A stretch of 50,695 nt of DNA from Verrucomicrobiota bacterium (GTDB lineage: Bacteria; Verrucomicrobiota; Kiritimatiellia; CAIQIC01): the NCBI GenBank assembly GCA_004321905.1, contig SCQF01000037.1, positions 1-50,695 on the forward strand. Reading direction: 5' to 3'. The position numbers and the translations under genes are program-made. The stretch's first letter is position 1. The number at the start of each line of letters is the position of its first letter. The notes under the pieces are model-generated. The model made no database searches and was not told the origin of the DNA. It saw only the letters and a list, made by a program, of their open reading frames with translations. Of this stretch, positions 32,400 through 40,825 are shown piece after piece.

Positions 32400-33438
32400 T
32401 TTTTCGCTCCAGTTTCAAATGCGCCGCCATCAATTCGTGTGGATTGGTCTGCGCCGCGAGCAGCGAAAGCTCGCCGCAGAGTACGGCGGCGGCGCAGAGC
32501 ACGGCGAGCCGCCGCGCATTCGCGCCCGGCGCACGTTCTTCCAAGCACCCAAGCAACTTCAGGTTTTCCTGCACAAACGCCAAATCTTTACCACTCCCCA
32601 CCGTGCCCACGATCAGGTTGGGCAACGTCACGGAAAAATAGAGATTACTGTCGCGCGCTTCAACGTGGGTGAAGCCCTGCGAACCTTCGACAATGTTGGC
32701 GGCGTCCTGGCCGGTGGCCAGATAGAAGGCGAGCAGCATGTTGGCGAAGTGTGCGTTGGCGGAGCGCAGCCCGCCGGCGGCGATTGTGCCGAGCAGATTT
32801 TTCTTCAGGTTCAGCTCGGCGATTTTTTCCGGTGTCGTCTTGAGGTAGCGCTCGCAAATTTTGCGCGGCACATTCAATTCGGCGACGACGTTCTTGCCGC
32901 GTCCGAGGATGCCGTTGACCGTCGTGGCTTTTTTGTCGGAGCAGAAATTGCCGGAGATGGAAACATAGCGTAGCGTAGGATGTTCCTTGAGCAGCCAGTC
33001 CATCAGCCGGTCGGCAGCGGCGGTGACCATGTTATGACCAGCGGCATCGCCGGTGCTGAATTCAAAACGAAGATAAAGCAGGTTGCCGATGATTTGCCGG
33101 TGGATTGCCAGCAATTGGGCGAATCGGCTGGTCTGCGCGGCGACGATTTGCGCATCGGCCTGACGCGTTGCGACGGCATCGGCGACGCGCAATGCCTCGG
33201 CGGCGTCCGGCGCTTCGACCAAAATCGAGCGCGTCATGCGATCATCCACGACCACGGCGCGAATGCCGCCGGAGAGCGTGGTCACGCGCGCACCGCGACC
33301 GACCGACGGCCACAACGGCGTTTCATAGGTCGCCAACGGCAGCAGAAATTCGCCGGTGACCTCCGGGCCGGCGAGCAACACGGGTCCGACCAGTTGCATC
33401 GGTACGGCCGCAATGAGCTTGGCCTCGGGCGTTTTCAT
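32395..33438 (-). CDS. hydroxymethylglutaryl-CoA reductase
   Basis: This 347-residue enzyme reduces HMG-CoA to mevalonate. Motifs are YETPLWPSVGRGARV (catalytic Glu), GDAAGHNMVTAAADRLMDWL, SGNFCSDKKATTVNGILGRGKNVVAE (catalytic Lys), GQDAANIVEGSQGFTHVE (catalytic Asp) and a C-terminal MAAHLKLERKR with the expected His. The start MKTPEAKLIAAVP at 33438 was chosen; upstream in-frame sequence crosses a palindrome and is not conserved in character. Together with fni it suggests a mevalonate pathway; the remaining kinases and decarboxylase are not in the window. Confidence 0.9.
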   Translation of the reverse strand: MKTPEAKLIAAVPMQLVGPVLLAGPEVTGEFLLPLATYETPLWPSVGRGARVTTLSGGIRAVVVDDRMTRSILVEAPDAAEALRVADAVATRQADAQIVAAQTSRFAQLLAIHRQIIGNLLYLRFEFSTGDAAGHNMVTAAADRLMDWLLKEHPTLRYVSISGNFCSDKKATTVNGILGRGKNVVAELNVPRKICERYLKTTPEKIAELNLKKNLLGTIAAGGLRSANAHFANMLLAFYLATGQDAANIVEGSQGFTHVEARDSNLYFSVTLPNLIVGTVGSGKDLAFVQENLKLLGCLEERAPGANARRLAVLCAAAVLCGELSLLAAQTNPHELMAAHLKLERKR

Positions 33439-33551
33439 AGCCGTACGATGCCCGATTTTTGCGCCGATTGCCACGGATTTTTTCACGCAGGCAATCAGGG
33501 TGGGACGCGGCGTGTTATCCGCCCGTGGAGCCAGCGTCGGGGAGCGTTTTG

Positions 33552-33568
33552 TTCCAAGGCTTGGAAAA
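33552..33568. repeat. single TTCCAAGGCTTGGAA palindrome
   Basis: A perfect core copy (33552-33566) lies between the divergent HMG-CoA reductase and Ser/Thr kinase genes, in the promoter region of both. No partner is seen at 32 bp. Confidence 0.85.
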
Positions 33569-33611
33569 CGGCGGCGGGTTTGCTTTAGTATACAGACGCA
33601 AGTTGGCAGCG

Positions 33612-35144
33612 ATGAACGAAACAACGTCAAATCAAGAAGAGCCGGTGCCGGAGATTCGGGGCTATCAAGTGACGGAGCCGCTCGGCTCCGGCGGCATGGG
33701 ACTGGTCTATCGCGCGGTGCAACTGAGTACGGGCCGCGAAGTGGCGCTGAAGATTCTCAAGACCAGCGTGCTCGGCTCGCCGACGGCGGTGGCGCGTTTC
33801 AAACGCGAAGTGCAGCTTGCGGCGCGGCTGGAGCATCCGAACATCGCACGTATCTATGACGCCGATGTGCAGCAGGGCCTGTGCTTCTATTCCATGCAAC
33901 TGATCCGTGGCCTGCCGTTGCACGATTTCGTCGCGGAACATCGGCTTTCGCGCCGGCAGATTCTGGAGTTGATGCTCGCGGTGTGCCGGGGCGTGGCCCA
34001 TGCGCATACGCAGGACGTGGTGCACCGCGATTTGAAGCCGTCCAATATCTTTGTAGATGAATCCGGCGCGCCGTTTCTGTTGGATTTTGGGTTGGCGAAG
34101 GCGCTGGGCGGTGAAGCCGCCGATTTCGCAATCTCGTTGGAGGGCACCGTCACCGGTACGCCGGGCTTCATGGCGCCGGAGCAGGCCGCGGGACAGATCA
34201 GTCGCGTGGCGAAGGCCACCGATGTGTATAGCCTGGGCGCGATCCTCTATTACTTGCTCACGACCCATTTCCCGCACAACGTCAGCGGCACGCAATACGA
34301 GGTGTTGCGGCGGATTGCCGAGGAGGATGTGACGCCGCCGGATGTTTATGCCGCGGGCCTCGCGCCCGAAATCACCGCGTTGCTCCGGCGGGCGTTGCAA
34401 CACGAACCGGAGGATCGTTTCTCCGACGCCGGTGCGCTGGCCGTAGAAATCGAGCGGTGTTTGGCGCTGGATACGGCGGACTTGGAAAACTTTGAATATG
34501 GCGGTCAGCGCAATGCCTGGCCGTGGTGGATTGCGGCCGGTTTGGCGGTGGCCGTCGCCGGCGTGACGGTGGGCTTGGCCTTCCTCGCTTCACAACCGCG
34601 GCCCAAAGGACCGGAAGCGACGAAAAAAGCGAATGGTGCCGAACCGGTTATGGCACGGGAGGCCTCAACGGCTGCGCCGTCAGCAACGGCCTTGCGTGGC
34701 GAGCGGCGGGACGAGTCCGGTTCAGCGGAGCGCCCGTTGCCGCGGGCCCAGCGACCGAAGAACAGTTGGAGCGAAAGCGCCGTCAAGTTACAGGCCATGA
34801 AAACGCGGCTGGATCCTTTGCTGACGCACCAACTGGCGCATTATTCGGCGGCGAGCCCGCTACACCTCTCCAGGCCACCCGAAGGTGCCGGCGTGCTATT
34901 GCCGGAATTGGATGTTTGGATGGAACAGCAGCAGGTGGTCTTCCGGGCCACCGACGGCAGCAGCTACCGTTGCCCGCTCGCGGTACTTGAGCCGCGCACG
35001 GCCATGCGTATTCTGCTGGCGCTCGCCAAGCTACGGACAGACGATGCCGAGCTACAGCAATTCTCCGAAGCCTTGCGCCGGCATCCGCAACTCCGCGATA
35101 ACCGCGACACGAATCGCTCCTTCCGCCCGCAAAATGACCAGTAG
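33612..35144 (+). CDS. membrane-anchored serine/threonine protein kinase
   Basis: This 510-residue protein has a Hanks-type kinase domain (about 15-290) with P-loop LGSGGMGLVYRAV, VALKILK, catalytic HRDLKPSNI, DFGLAKAL, GTPGFMAPEQAAG and DVYSLGAILYYLL, all intact. One membrane helix (about 303-327, WPWWIAAGLAVAVAGVTVGLAFLA) follows. The region after it (about 328-510) is a low-complexity linker and a small domain of unknown type with ELDVWMEQQQVVFRATDGSSYRCPLAVLEPRTAMRILLALAK. Such kinases signal cell-envelope state. No phosphatase is adjacent. The start at ATG 33612 matches the family. Confidence 0.9.
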   Translation: MNETTSNQEEPVPEIRGYQVTEPLGSGGMGLVYRAVQLSTGREVALKILKTSVLGSPTAVARFKREVQLAARLEHPNIARIYDADVQQGLCFYSMQLIRGLPLHDFVAEHRLSRRQILELMLAVCRGVAHAHTQDVVHRDLKPSNIFVDESGAPFLLDFGLAKALGGEAADFAISLEGTVTGTPGFMAPEQAAGQISRVAKATDVYSLGAILYYLLTTHFPHNVSGTQYEVLRRIAEEDVTPPDVYAAGLAPEITALLRRALQHEPEDRFSDAGALAVEIERCLALDTADLENFEYGGQRNAWPWWIAAGLAVAVAGVTVGLAFLASQPRPKGPEATKKANGAEPVMAREASTAAPSATALRGERRDESGSAERPLPRAQRPKNSWSESAVKLQAMKTRLDPLLTHQLAHYSAASPLHLSRPPEGAGVLLPELDVWMEQQQVVFRATDGSSYRCPLAVLEPRTAMRILLALAKLRTDDAELQQFSEALRRHPQLRDNRDTNRSFRPQNDQ

Positions 35145-35165
35145 GCCGCCCCGCCAGGGTCAGCG

Positions 35166-35216
35166 TTTCCAAGGGTTGGAAAAACACGCTTGACGATTTT
35201 CCAAGCCTTGGAAAAA
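35166..35216. repeat. paired TTCCAA...TTGGAA palindrome, copy 6
   Basis: Cores TTCCAAGGGTTGGAA (35167-35181) and TTCCAAGCCTTGGAA (35199-35213) lie 32 bp apart. The pair fills the 75-bp gap between the convergent kinase and outer-membrane protein genes. Confidence 0.9.
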
Positions 35217-35219
35217 CCG

Positions 35220-36095
35220 TTAATTTCGCAGCGAAGCGGGTTGCGCCGCCGCCGGCGTTTTGCGCTCCGACCCAAAGTCGAAGCCGAAGACAAGGTAGGA
35301 TTGGATGCGTGGCGAATCTGCGGTGACGCCGAACATCGGCACCAGGTCAAGGTGTGTGTTGCGGGTCGGGCGCCATTGAACACTGGGGCCGATCACGAGA
35401 CTCTTTTCGGGATCGGCGCGCTCGCCGGTCACGCTTTCTTGTGCGTAGTTCAGCTCGTAGCCGATGCTCAATTTTTGATCAATCAACGTGTAGCTGATGG
35501 CGTGACTAAAGGCGAGTTCGCGGGTGCGTTCGCCACCGGTCTCCTCTTCCCAGACGAAGTTCACGCCCCAGTGGATGCGCTGGCCGATTTGATCGCCGAG
35601 CAACAATTTGCCCTCAAGCACATTCGGACCGTCCGGCACATATTTGGCCTCGCCGTAGAGCGTCGGATTGAGCGGCAGCTTGCCCCAGTCGGCGAGCCCG
35701 TAACGCAATTCCGTAGAGGTGTATTCCGGTTTTGAAATGTGTTCCTTATCCGTTTTCCACGCCTGATAGATATCCAACTGCATCCGATGTGGCAGGCCGA
35801 GTTCATATTCCGCTTCGTAGCGCTGTTGACTCGTGCCATCCTTGAACCATTTGCCGCGCCACCAACCTTCAACACCTTGTTCCCATGGCGTTTGTTGCAC
35901 ATAGACGCGCGTGGTCGGGAAACGACGTTCCGTGGTCCACTCCGGCTGCGCGTAAGGCCCAATCGCCTGCGCTTCCTTCAGCGGTATGCCGTGCACTTCG
36001 ATTTCCGGCGCCGTGGTGACCGGCGTGTGGGTCTGGGCCAACACCGGAACGCTCAACAAACTCAATCCGATCAGAACGGCATAACGACGTCGCAT
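35220..36095 (-). CDS. putative outer-membrane beta-barrel protein
   Basis: This 291-residue protein has a signal peptide (MRRRYAVLIGLSLLSVPVLAQ). Alternating strands with many aromatics run to FGFDFGSERKTP (YEAEYELGLPHRMQLDIYQAW, ELRYGLADWGKLPLNPTLYGEAKY, IGYELNYAQESVTGERADPEKSLVIGPSVQW). The pattern resembles the copper-resistance/transporter-like barrels annotated as outer-membrane transporters, but no family is certain. An in-frame ATG 21 bp upstream exists; the chosen one has an ideal GGAG site. It is divergent from the ECF sigma gene, so it could be a target of that factor. Confidence 0.65.
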   Translation of the reverse strand: MRRRYAVLIGLSLLSVPVLAQTHTPVTTAPEIEVHGIPLKEAQAIGPYAQPEWTTERRFPTTRVYVQQTPWEQGVEGWWRGKWFKDGTSQQRYEAEYELGLPHRMQLDIYQAWKTDKEHISKPEYTSTELRYGLADWGKLPLNPTLYGEAKYVPDGPNVLEGKLLLGDQIGQRIHWGVNFVWEEETGGERTRELAFSHAISYTLIDQKLSIGYELNYAQESVTGERADPEKSLVIGPSVQWRPTRNTHLDLVPMFGVTADSPRIQSYLVFGFDFGSERKTPAAAQPASLRN

Positions 36096-36222
36096 CTGCT
36101 CTCCTTTGGTTTGCATTTCTCCTGTGAGCGTGGGGTGTCGTGAAAAGGTTCAAAATAATTTTTGGGCGCTTATTTTTTTTCTCATTGCGACCTGGCACAC
36201 CGGCGCGCCACTATGTCATCTC

Positions 36223-36774
36223 ATGTCTGTACCCACTCCAGCATCCGACGCTGACGACTTCGCGCTTATGCAGCGTGTCCGCGCTGGCGACACCACCGCT
36301 TTCGCGGTGTTGATTCGGCGGCATCAAGCTGCCGTGGTGAACTTTTTCCGGAGGCACGGCGCTCATACCGAAGCGGAAGACGTGGCGCAGGAGACGTTCT
36401 TGCGGGTGTGGCGCTATCGCCTGCGCTACCAGCCGACGGCGAGGTTCACGACCTTCCTGTTTACGGTGGCGCGGCACGCGTGGGCCGATCATCTGCGCCG
36501 GATGCAGAAGCGCGAGCGGATCGCGGAGCGGGTTGAAACCGAGCTGCTGCCGCACGATGCCACGGCGCAACATACGGCGCGGCGCCGGTTGGATGCGCAG
36601 GCCGCGTTGAATGCGCTGCCGGAAAAATTGCGTTGCGTGGTGGTGATGAGCCTGTATCAAGGGCTGAAGTATGAAGAAATTGCTGCGGCGCTGGATGTGC
36701 CCGTGGGCACGGTCAAGTCGCGGATGTTTTTGGCGATGGCGCGGTTGAAGGAGTTCTTCGATGTCGAAGCGTGA
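36223..36774 (+). CDS. ECF-type RNA polymerase sigma factor
   Basis: This 183-residue protein has region 2 (DFALMQRVRAGDTTAFAVLIRRHQAAVVNFFRRH, then AEDVAQETFLRVWRYRLRY) and region 4 (ALNALPEKLRCVVVMSLYQGLKYEEIAAALDVPVGTVKSRMFLAMARLKE). It is a standard extracytoplasmic-function sigma factor. No strong ribosome-binding site precedes ATG 36223; the longer frame upstream lacks family features. It overlaps the anti-sigma gene by 14 bp, the usual coupling. Confidence 0.92.
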   Translation: MSVPTPASDADDFALMQRVRAGDTTAFAVLIRRHQAAVVNFFRRHGAHTEAEDVAQETFLRVWRYRLRYQPTARFTTFLFTVARHAWADHLRRMQKRERIAERVETELLPHDATAQHTARRRLDAQAALNALPEKLRCVVVMSLYQGLKYEEIAAALDVPVGTVKSRMFLAMARLKEFFDVEA

Positions 36775-38086
36775 AAGTACATGTGCGTGGGCGGAAGAAA
36801 TTCCGGCGCTGCTGCTCGGCGAGCTGGCTGCCGCGCGGGCCGCGGAAGTCGAACGGCATCTCGCGGACTGCGTTGAGTGCACTGCGCGCCGTGATGAATT
36901 CAACCGGGTGTTGTTTCGTTTGCGCGCGCTGCCCGCCGAACCGCCATCGCGCGATCTTGCGCCGGAAATTCTCGCGCGCCTGGCGGGTGCCGCGGAAGCG
37001 CGGCAACGGCGCCCTATCTGGTTTCGCGTCGCCGCGCTGTTGCTGGCCCTGGTTGGGGGCGCCGCTTTGCTGGGGACGCTGCACCGCATCTCGTCGTTCG
37101 ACTTGGCGGCCACGGTTCCCGCCTCGCGCATTCCCTCTCCCGTTGTCCAGCGTGCCTATTCCGTCGCCGACAAAACGCAGGCCGTCGGGCAAGCACAGGC
37201 GTGGTTGGAACGTACCCAGGAACCGGATGGCCATTGGGACACCGCCCGTTGGGGCGCGCAACGCATGTACACGGTCGGCCTGACCGCGCTCTCGCTGTTG
37301 GCGCTTTCGGCCGACGAAAAAGTGTCAACGGAGGCCCAACGCGTTGCACGCCGGCGTGGCGTTGACTGGCTCATCGGCCAACAGGATGCGGAGGGTCAGT
37401 TGGGCCCCGATGGTTCTGCGCTGATGTATAACCACAGCATGGCTACACTCGCGTTGCTCGAAGGTGTGGCGCTGGAAACCAACGCCGCGTGCCGCGTGGC
37501 GTGCGCCAAGGCCATCAATTTCATCATCACCAACCAGCGTGCGTCCGGTGGCTGGGGTTATTCGCGCGGGCCGTCCGGCAACGTCAACACTTCGATCACC
37601 GTCTGGCAATTACAGGCGTTATTGCGTGCCGATGAAGTCGGTTTCCCCGGCGTACGCCCGCATATCACGCGCGGCCTTGCCTGGCTCGGCGAGCGCGTCA
37701 GTACTGCGGGGCGCGTGGGCTACCGACGCGCCAACGATTTCCCGAACGGCAGCGAGACGCTCACCGCCGCGGGCGCGCTATGCCTGTTGCGCACGCCCAC
37801 CGGCGCGCGTGACCCACGCGTGGCGCAGATGTTGGCGTTGGTGCGTGGTTCGGCAACACAGCCGGAGCCACCGGATTATTACCGCTGGTATTTTGTCAGC
37901 GCCGCGCTGGCTGCGGCCGGCGCGGGCAGCGATCCAGCCTTGAACCAACTACGCGCTGCCGTGCTCGCGCGACAAACGCGCAACGGTGACGAGGCCGGTA
38001 GTTGGTTGCCCGGCGACCGCTGGAGCCGTGCCGGTGGCCGACTTTATGCCACCGCCATGGCTGTGCTCGCGTTACAATCCGGTTGA
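36761..38086 (+). CDS. zinc-finger anti-sigma factor fused to a squalene-cyclase-like domain
   Basis: This 441-residue protein has, at its N-terminus, the anti-sigma zinc finger with H33, C37 and C40 (ERHLADCVEC). One membrane helix (about 86-106) follows. The outer part (about 145-435) is an alpha-helical repeat domain of the prenyltransferase/squalene-oxidase type, with WLERTQEPDGHWDTA, IGQQDAEGQLGPDGSALMYNHSMATLALLE, NQRASGGWGYSRGPSGNVNTSITVWQLQALLRA and TLTAAGALCLL. It should hold the ECF sigma factor at the membrane and sense something in the periplasm through the repeat domain. The domain is clearly related to that of the TonB-position protein at 21642-23147. The catalytic cyclase DxDD is not seen. 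Confidence 0.85.
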   Translation: MSKRESTCAWAEEIPALLLGELAAARAAEVERHLADCVECTARRDEFNRVLFRLRALPAEPPSRDLAPEILARLAGAAEARQRRPIWFRVAALLLALVGGAALLGTLHRISSFDLAATVPASRIPSPVVQRAYSVADKTQAVGQAQAWLERTQEPDGHWDTARWGAQRMYTVGLTALSLLALSADEKVSTEAQRVARRRGVDWLIGQQDAEGQLGPDGSALMYNHSMATLALLEGVALETNAACRVACAKAINFIITNQRASGGWGYSRGPSGNVNTSITVWQLQALLRADEVGFPGVRPHITRGLAWLGERVSTAGRVGYRRANDFPNGSETLTAAGALCLLRTPTGARDPRVAQMLALVRGSATQPEPPDYYRWYFVSAALAAAGAGSDPALNQLRAAVLARQTRNGDEAGSWLPGDRWSRAGGRLYATAMAVLALQSG

Positions 38087-38095
38087 AGCGCTCCG

Positions 38096-38144
38096 TTTCC
38101 AAGGCCAGGAAAAACAGCCTGACCGATCTTTCAAGGCTTGGAAA
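38096..38144. repeat. paired TTCCAA...TTGGAA palindrome, copy 7
   Basis: Cores TTCCAAGGCCAGGAA (38097-38111) and TTTCAAGGCTTGGAA (38129-38143) lie 32 bp apart. They lie between the convergent anti-sigma and response-regulator genes, starting 9 bp after one stop and ending 7 bp before the other. Confidence 0.85.
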
Positions 38145-38151
38145 TGAGCGT

Positions 38152-38802
38152 TTATTTTTTGTTACCATCCACTTTGTAGTGGGCAATGATGCCACGGCGG
38201 TTGCGGACGTGGAGTTTCTCGTAGATGCGGCGGACATAGGTGGCCACGGTCCATAGGCCAATGTCCAATTCGCTGGCGATCTCCTTATAGGTGAGGCCAT
38301 CCATCAAAAATTTGAGGACCTGCTGTTCCCGTGGTCCCAGGCCGACCTCTTCGGACGTTGTGCCGGTCTTGGGGCTGGGCGGATCGTGTTGGAAAAAACT
38401 AATCACCTCGCGGGCGATGTTCGGGCTCATGGGCGCACCGCCGGCATGAATTTCGCGGATGGCTTCCAAGAGTTTGGCGGGCATGACGGGTTTGACCAGG
38501 TACCCGTGGGCTCCGGCGGCCAGGGCTTGAAAAATCATCTCCGGATTTTGATAAATGGTCAGCATGATGATCTGGGTATTGGGCAATTGTGGGGCGAGTT
38601 GCACCACGCAATCCACGCCGTTGGTGTCCGGCAGATTGATGTCCATGAGGATCACGTCTGGAGCGAGCGCCGGCAACTTGGCCACCGCGGTAGTGCCATT
38701 GGAAAAGGCGCCGATGCATTGGCAGTTTTTGGCCGCGGCGAGCACCTCGCTCAGCATCCGGCGAATCCGCGCGTCATCTTCGACTATGGCGACTTTGATC
38801 AT
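38152..38802 (-). CDS. NarL/FixJ-type response regulator
   Basis: This 216-residue protein has a receiver domain (about 1-120) with the acidic pocket EDD, phosphorylatable Asp in VILMDINLPDTNG and Lys in YLVKPVMPAKLLEAI. The LuxR-type helix-turn-helix follows (about 150-210, GLGPREQQVLKFLMDGLTYKEIASELDIGLWTVATYVRRIYEKLHVRNR). Its ATG overlaps the stop of the sensor kinase (ATGA), so the two form one system. It probably regulates divergent or nearby genes. Confidence 0.92.
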   Translation of the reverse strand: MIKVAIVEDDARIRRMLSEVLAAAKNCQCIGAFSNGTTAVAKLPALAPDVILMDINLPDTNGVDCVVQLAPQLPNTQIIMLTIYQNPEMIFQALAAGAHGYLVKPVMPAKLLEAIREIHAGGAPMSPNIAREVISFFQHDPPSPKTGTTSEEVGLGPREQQVLKFLMDGLTYKEIASELDIGLWTVATYVRRIYEKLHVRNRRGIIAHYKVDGNKK

Positions 38803-40526
38803 GGGGTGTCTCCCGGTTGTGCCGGGGTCGCGACGGGCAAGGGTGCGAAAAGTTCAATGCGCGTGCCGCCGCCCGGCTGGCTGTGCAGGTGGAACTGCCC
38901 GCCAATTTCCGCCATGCGCCGGCGCATGTTGTCCAGGCCTTCGTGTGTACCGGCGACCCCGGCCTGTTCAGGCGCAAAGCCGCAGCCGTTGTCTTCGATG
39001 GTGATACGCAGGCCGGCGCTTGCCATCCGCAGTTCCAATCGGACCAAATCCGCCCGCGCATGTTTCACGGTGTTGTTCAGCGCCTCGCGTACCGTGAGAA
39101 ACAGGTGATGCCGAATTTTTCCCGCCAAAGGGCTGTCCGGGAAATCAGCGGGAATGTCGAAACGAACCCGCAGACCGGCCGTATCGAGGAACTGCGCCAT
39201 GTTTTGCGTCAGATAGTTTATAAAACGTTTCAGGGTGTCGTTGGCCGGTGTCACGGCCCAGACGATCTCGTCCACTCCGCGTGCTAATTCCGTGGCTGCT
39301 TGGCGGATGCGCGCGACGCGCTGCCGCGTCTCGGTCGTTGGCTGTTGTGCCAGATCGCTGTGCACCCAGTCGCTCTGCATGGCGATCTCGGTAAGGCCCG
39401 CGCCAATGTCATCGTGTAGATCGCGGGCGATGCGCGCCCGCTCATGTTCCAAAGCATGTTGGCGCTCGAACTCGATCAGTTTACGCTGCATCCGGCGCCG
39501 CACCACGATATGGCCCAGCCAGCCGCTGCTGATGCTGACCAGCACCATGATGCCCAGCCAAAATTCTATCCGATAATAGAGGGGCTGCCGCACGTCCAAC
39601 GGCAGGGTGACCGCGCTCCCCAGTAGCGTACCGCTGGCATTAGCTGTGGCCACCCGAAAGAGGTAGGTTCCGGGGTTCAACGGAGGATATTCGGCGATAC
39701 CCGGGCCACTTCTGCCGAGGCTATAGGCGGCTTGCCATTCCAGCGTGATCTGGTCGTGTGGTTGTACGGGGATCCAGCATTGCGGCTTGGTGTTCCAAAA
39801 GGCATAGCGCCGGGGATGCCCATCATTCATGATCAGAATCGGATGCGGGCGGGGCGTGGGCCGGATGTGCAATTGGGCCATGTCGGCCCCCGGTCCTTCA
39901 CGCACCCAATTTGCGGGGCACCCCAAAGGTTGGTCCAAGTCCGTTCCGTTGGTCACGCTCAAGTCATATTCCGCGGTTTGTCGCCTTGCAGGATTTTCGA
40001 TCCGCACGCGCAGATCGTCCACGGCCAGTAATCCAATGACGCTGGGGGATCCGCCGGAACGGATGGCAATACGGATCGAGACGGAACGTTCCGGCGCCGT
40101 GAATTGGGCTCGCTGCATCACGAAATCAGATTTTTCGATCGTACCGCGCCACCCCGGTGTCTCGCCGACCAAGCCGAATTCTTCCTCACCGACATTCTCT
40201 TTATGCTGATCTTTGAAAATTATAGCGATCTTCATATGGGGTGGATCGGCTGATAAATCACGCCACAGGTTGTCATAACCTTCCAGTTTATAGCGCAGCC
40301 GCGCGGTGGGCCGGCCATCCGGACCGTGCTCTGTAAAATAGAACTTCGTGGATTGTGCGGCGGAGGATAGGCGCAACGCGTGGTTGGTGGTCACCGGCAT
40401 GGTCTGCGGTTGGCCATCCAGCTCAACGCGGGAGATCGTTACGCCAGCCCAGGCTGCCGGGCTTGCCAGGCCCCAACAGGCGGCCAGACTCAGCGGCACG
40501 GCTACGCTGAAAATTCCCTTGCGCAT
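38799..40526 (-). CDS. membrane sensor histidine kinase (HisKA_3 type)
   Basis: This 575-residue protein has a signal-like N-terminus (MRKGIFSVAVPLSLAACWGLASPAAWA). A long periplasmic beta region (about 28-320) ends in a Y_Y_Y-like segment (QPHDQITLEWQAAYSL...YPPLNPGTYLFRVATANASG). One membrane helix (about 326-350) is followed by the HisKA_3 dimerisation motif ARIARDLHDDIGAGLTEIAMQ with phospho-His. The HATPase domain (HHLFLTVREALNNTVKHARAD, ITIEDNGCGFAPEQAGVAGTHEGLDNMRRRMAEIGG, GGTRIELFAPLP) completes it. A decayed copy of the N-terminal sensor part lies at about 44090-44389. Confidence 0.9.
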   Translation of the reverse strand: MRKGIFSVAVPLSLAACWGLASPAAWAGVTISRVELDGQPQTMPVTTNHALRLSSAAQSTKFYFTEHGPDGRPTARLRYKLEGYDNLWRDLSADPPHMKIAIIFKDQHKENVGEEEFGLVGETPGWRGTIEKSDFVMQRAQFTAPERSVSIRIAIRSGGSPSVIGLLAVDDLRVRIENPARRQTAEYDLSVTNGTDLDQPLGCPANWVREGPGADMAQLHIRPTPRPHPILIMNDGHPRRYAFWNTKPQCWIPVQPHDQITLEWQAAYSLGRSGPGIAEYPPLNPGTYLFRVATANASGTLLGSAVTLPLDVRQPLYYRIEFWLGIMVLVSISSGWLGHIVVRRRMQRKLIEFERQHALEHERARIARDLHDDIGAGLTEIAMQSDWVHSDLAQQPTTETRQRVARIRQAATELARGVDEIVWAVTPANDTLKRFINYLTQNMAQFLDTAGLRVRFDIPADFPDSPLAGKIRHHLFLTVREALNNTVKHARADLVRLELRMASAGLRITIEDNGCGFAPEQAGVAGTHEGLDNMRRRMAEIGGQFHLHSQPGGGTRIELFAPLPVATPAQPGDTP

Positions 40527-40586
40527 GGTGGGGGTTACTTTATGGAGTCAGGCCAATATATGCAATCACTTCAGCGTCGTAAATCC

Positions 40587-40656
40587 GGCGGCTGGGGACA
40601 GCCGCCCTCCAGAAATGGTGCGATGAATTTTGGAGGATCGCCGTCCCCGGCGACCG
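40587..40656. repeat. imperfect inverted repeat (GGCTGGGGACAGCCGCC type)
   Basis: The left arm GGCGGCTGGGGACAGCCGCC followed by CTCCA faces a right arm TGGAGGATCGCCGTCCCCGG across about 20 bp; the left arm is also a hairpin by itself (7-bp stem, 40587-40606). It lies in the 437-bp gap between the divergent sensor kinase and the beta-strand-repeat gene. Confidence 0.5.
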
Positions 40657-40767
40657 TGCATCCGGCGCGTTGGATTGATTTGGAGGGCGAGCGTACGCGC
40701 GAGCCGGTCTCCGCGGCGCGGGCGCCGCGTAACGCACGCGCGGGCGTGTGCGCTCCCCGCCCCGTGA

Positions 40768-40796
40768 AAATCCGCGTTCATCTGCGGTTAAAATTC
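40768..40796. repeat. 'TCCGCGTTCATCTGCGGTTAAA' type dispersed repeat
   Basis: This segment has the look of a widespread intergenic repeat (TCCGCGTTCATCTGCGGT then TAAAA). It lies between the divergent kinase and PEP-CTERM genes. Identification rests on recollection of similar repeats in PVC and other genomes and needs a genome search. Confidence 0.4.
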
Positions 40797-40825
40797 TTTG
40801 GCGGCGCCCGTAACCGAGTCCCTCC

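Noticed and set aside
33439-33630. 64-residue N-terminal extension of HMG-CoA reductase
   Set aside because: The added part has no family features and reads through the TTCCAA palindrome; ATG 33438 gives the normal start.
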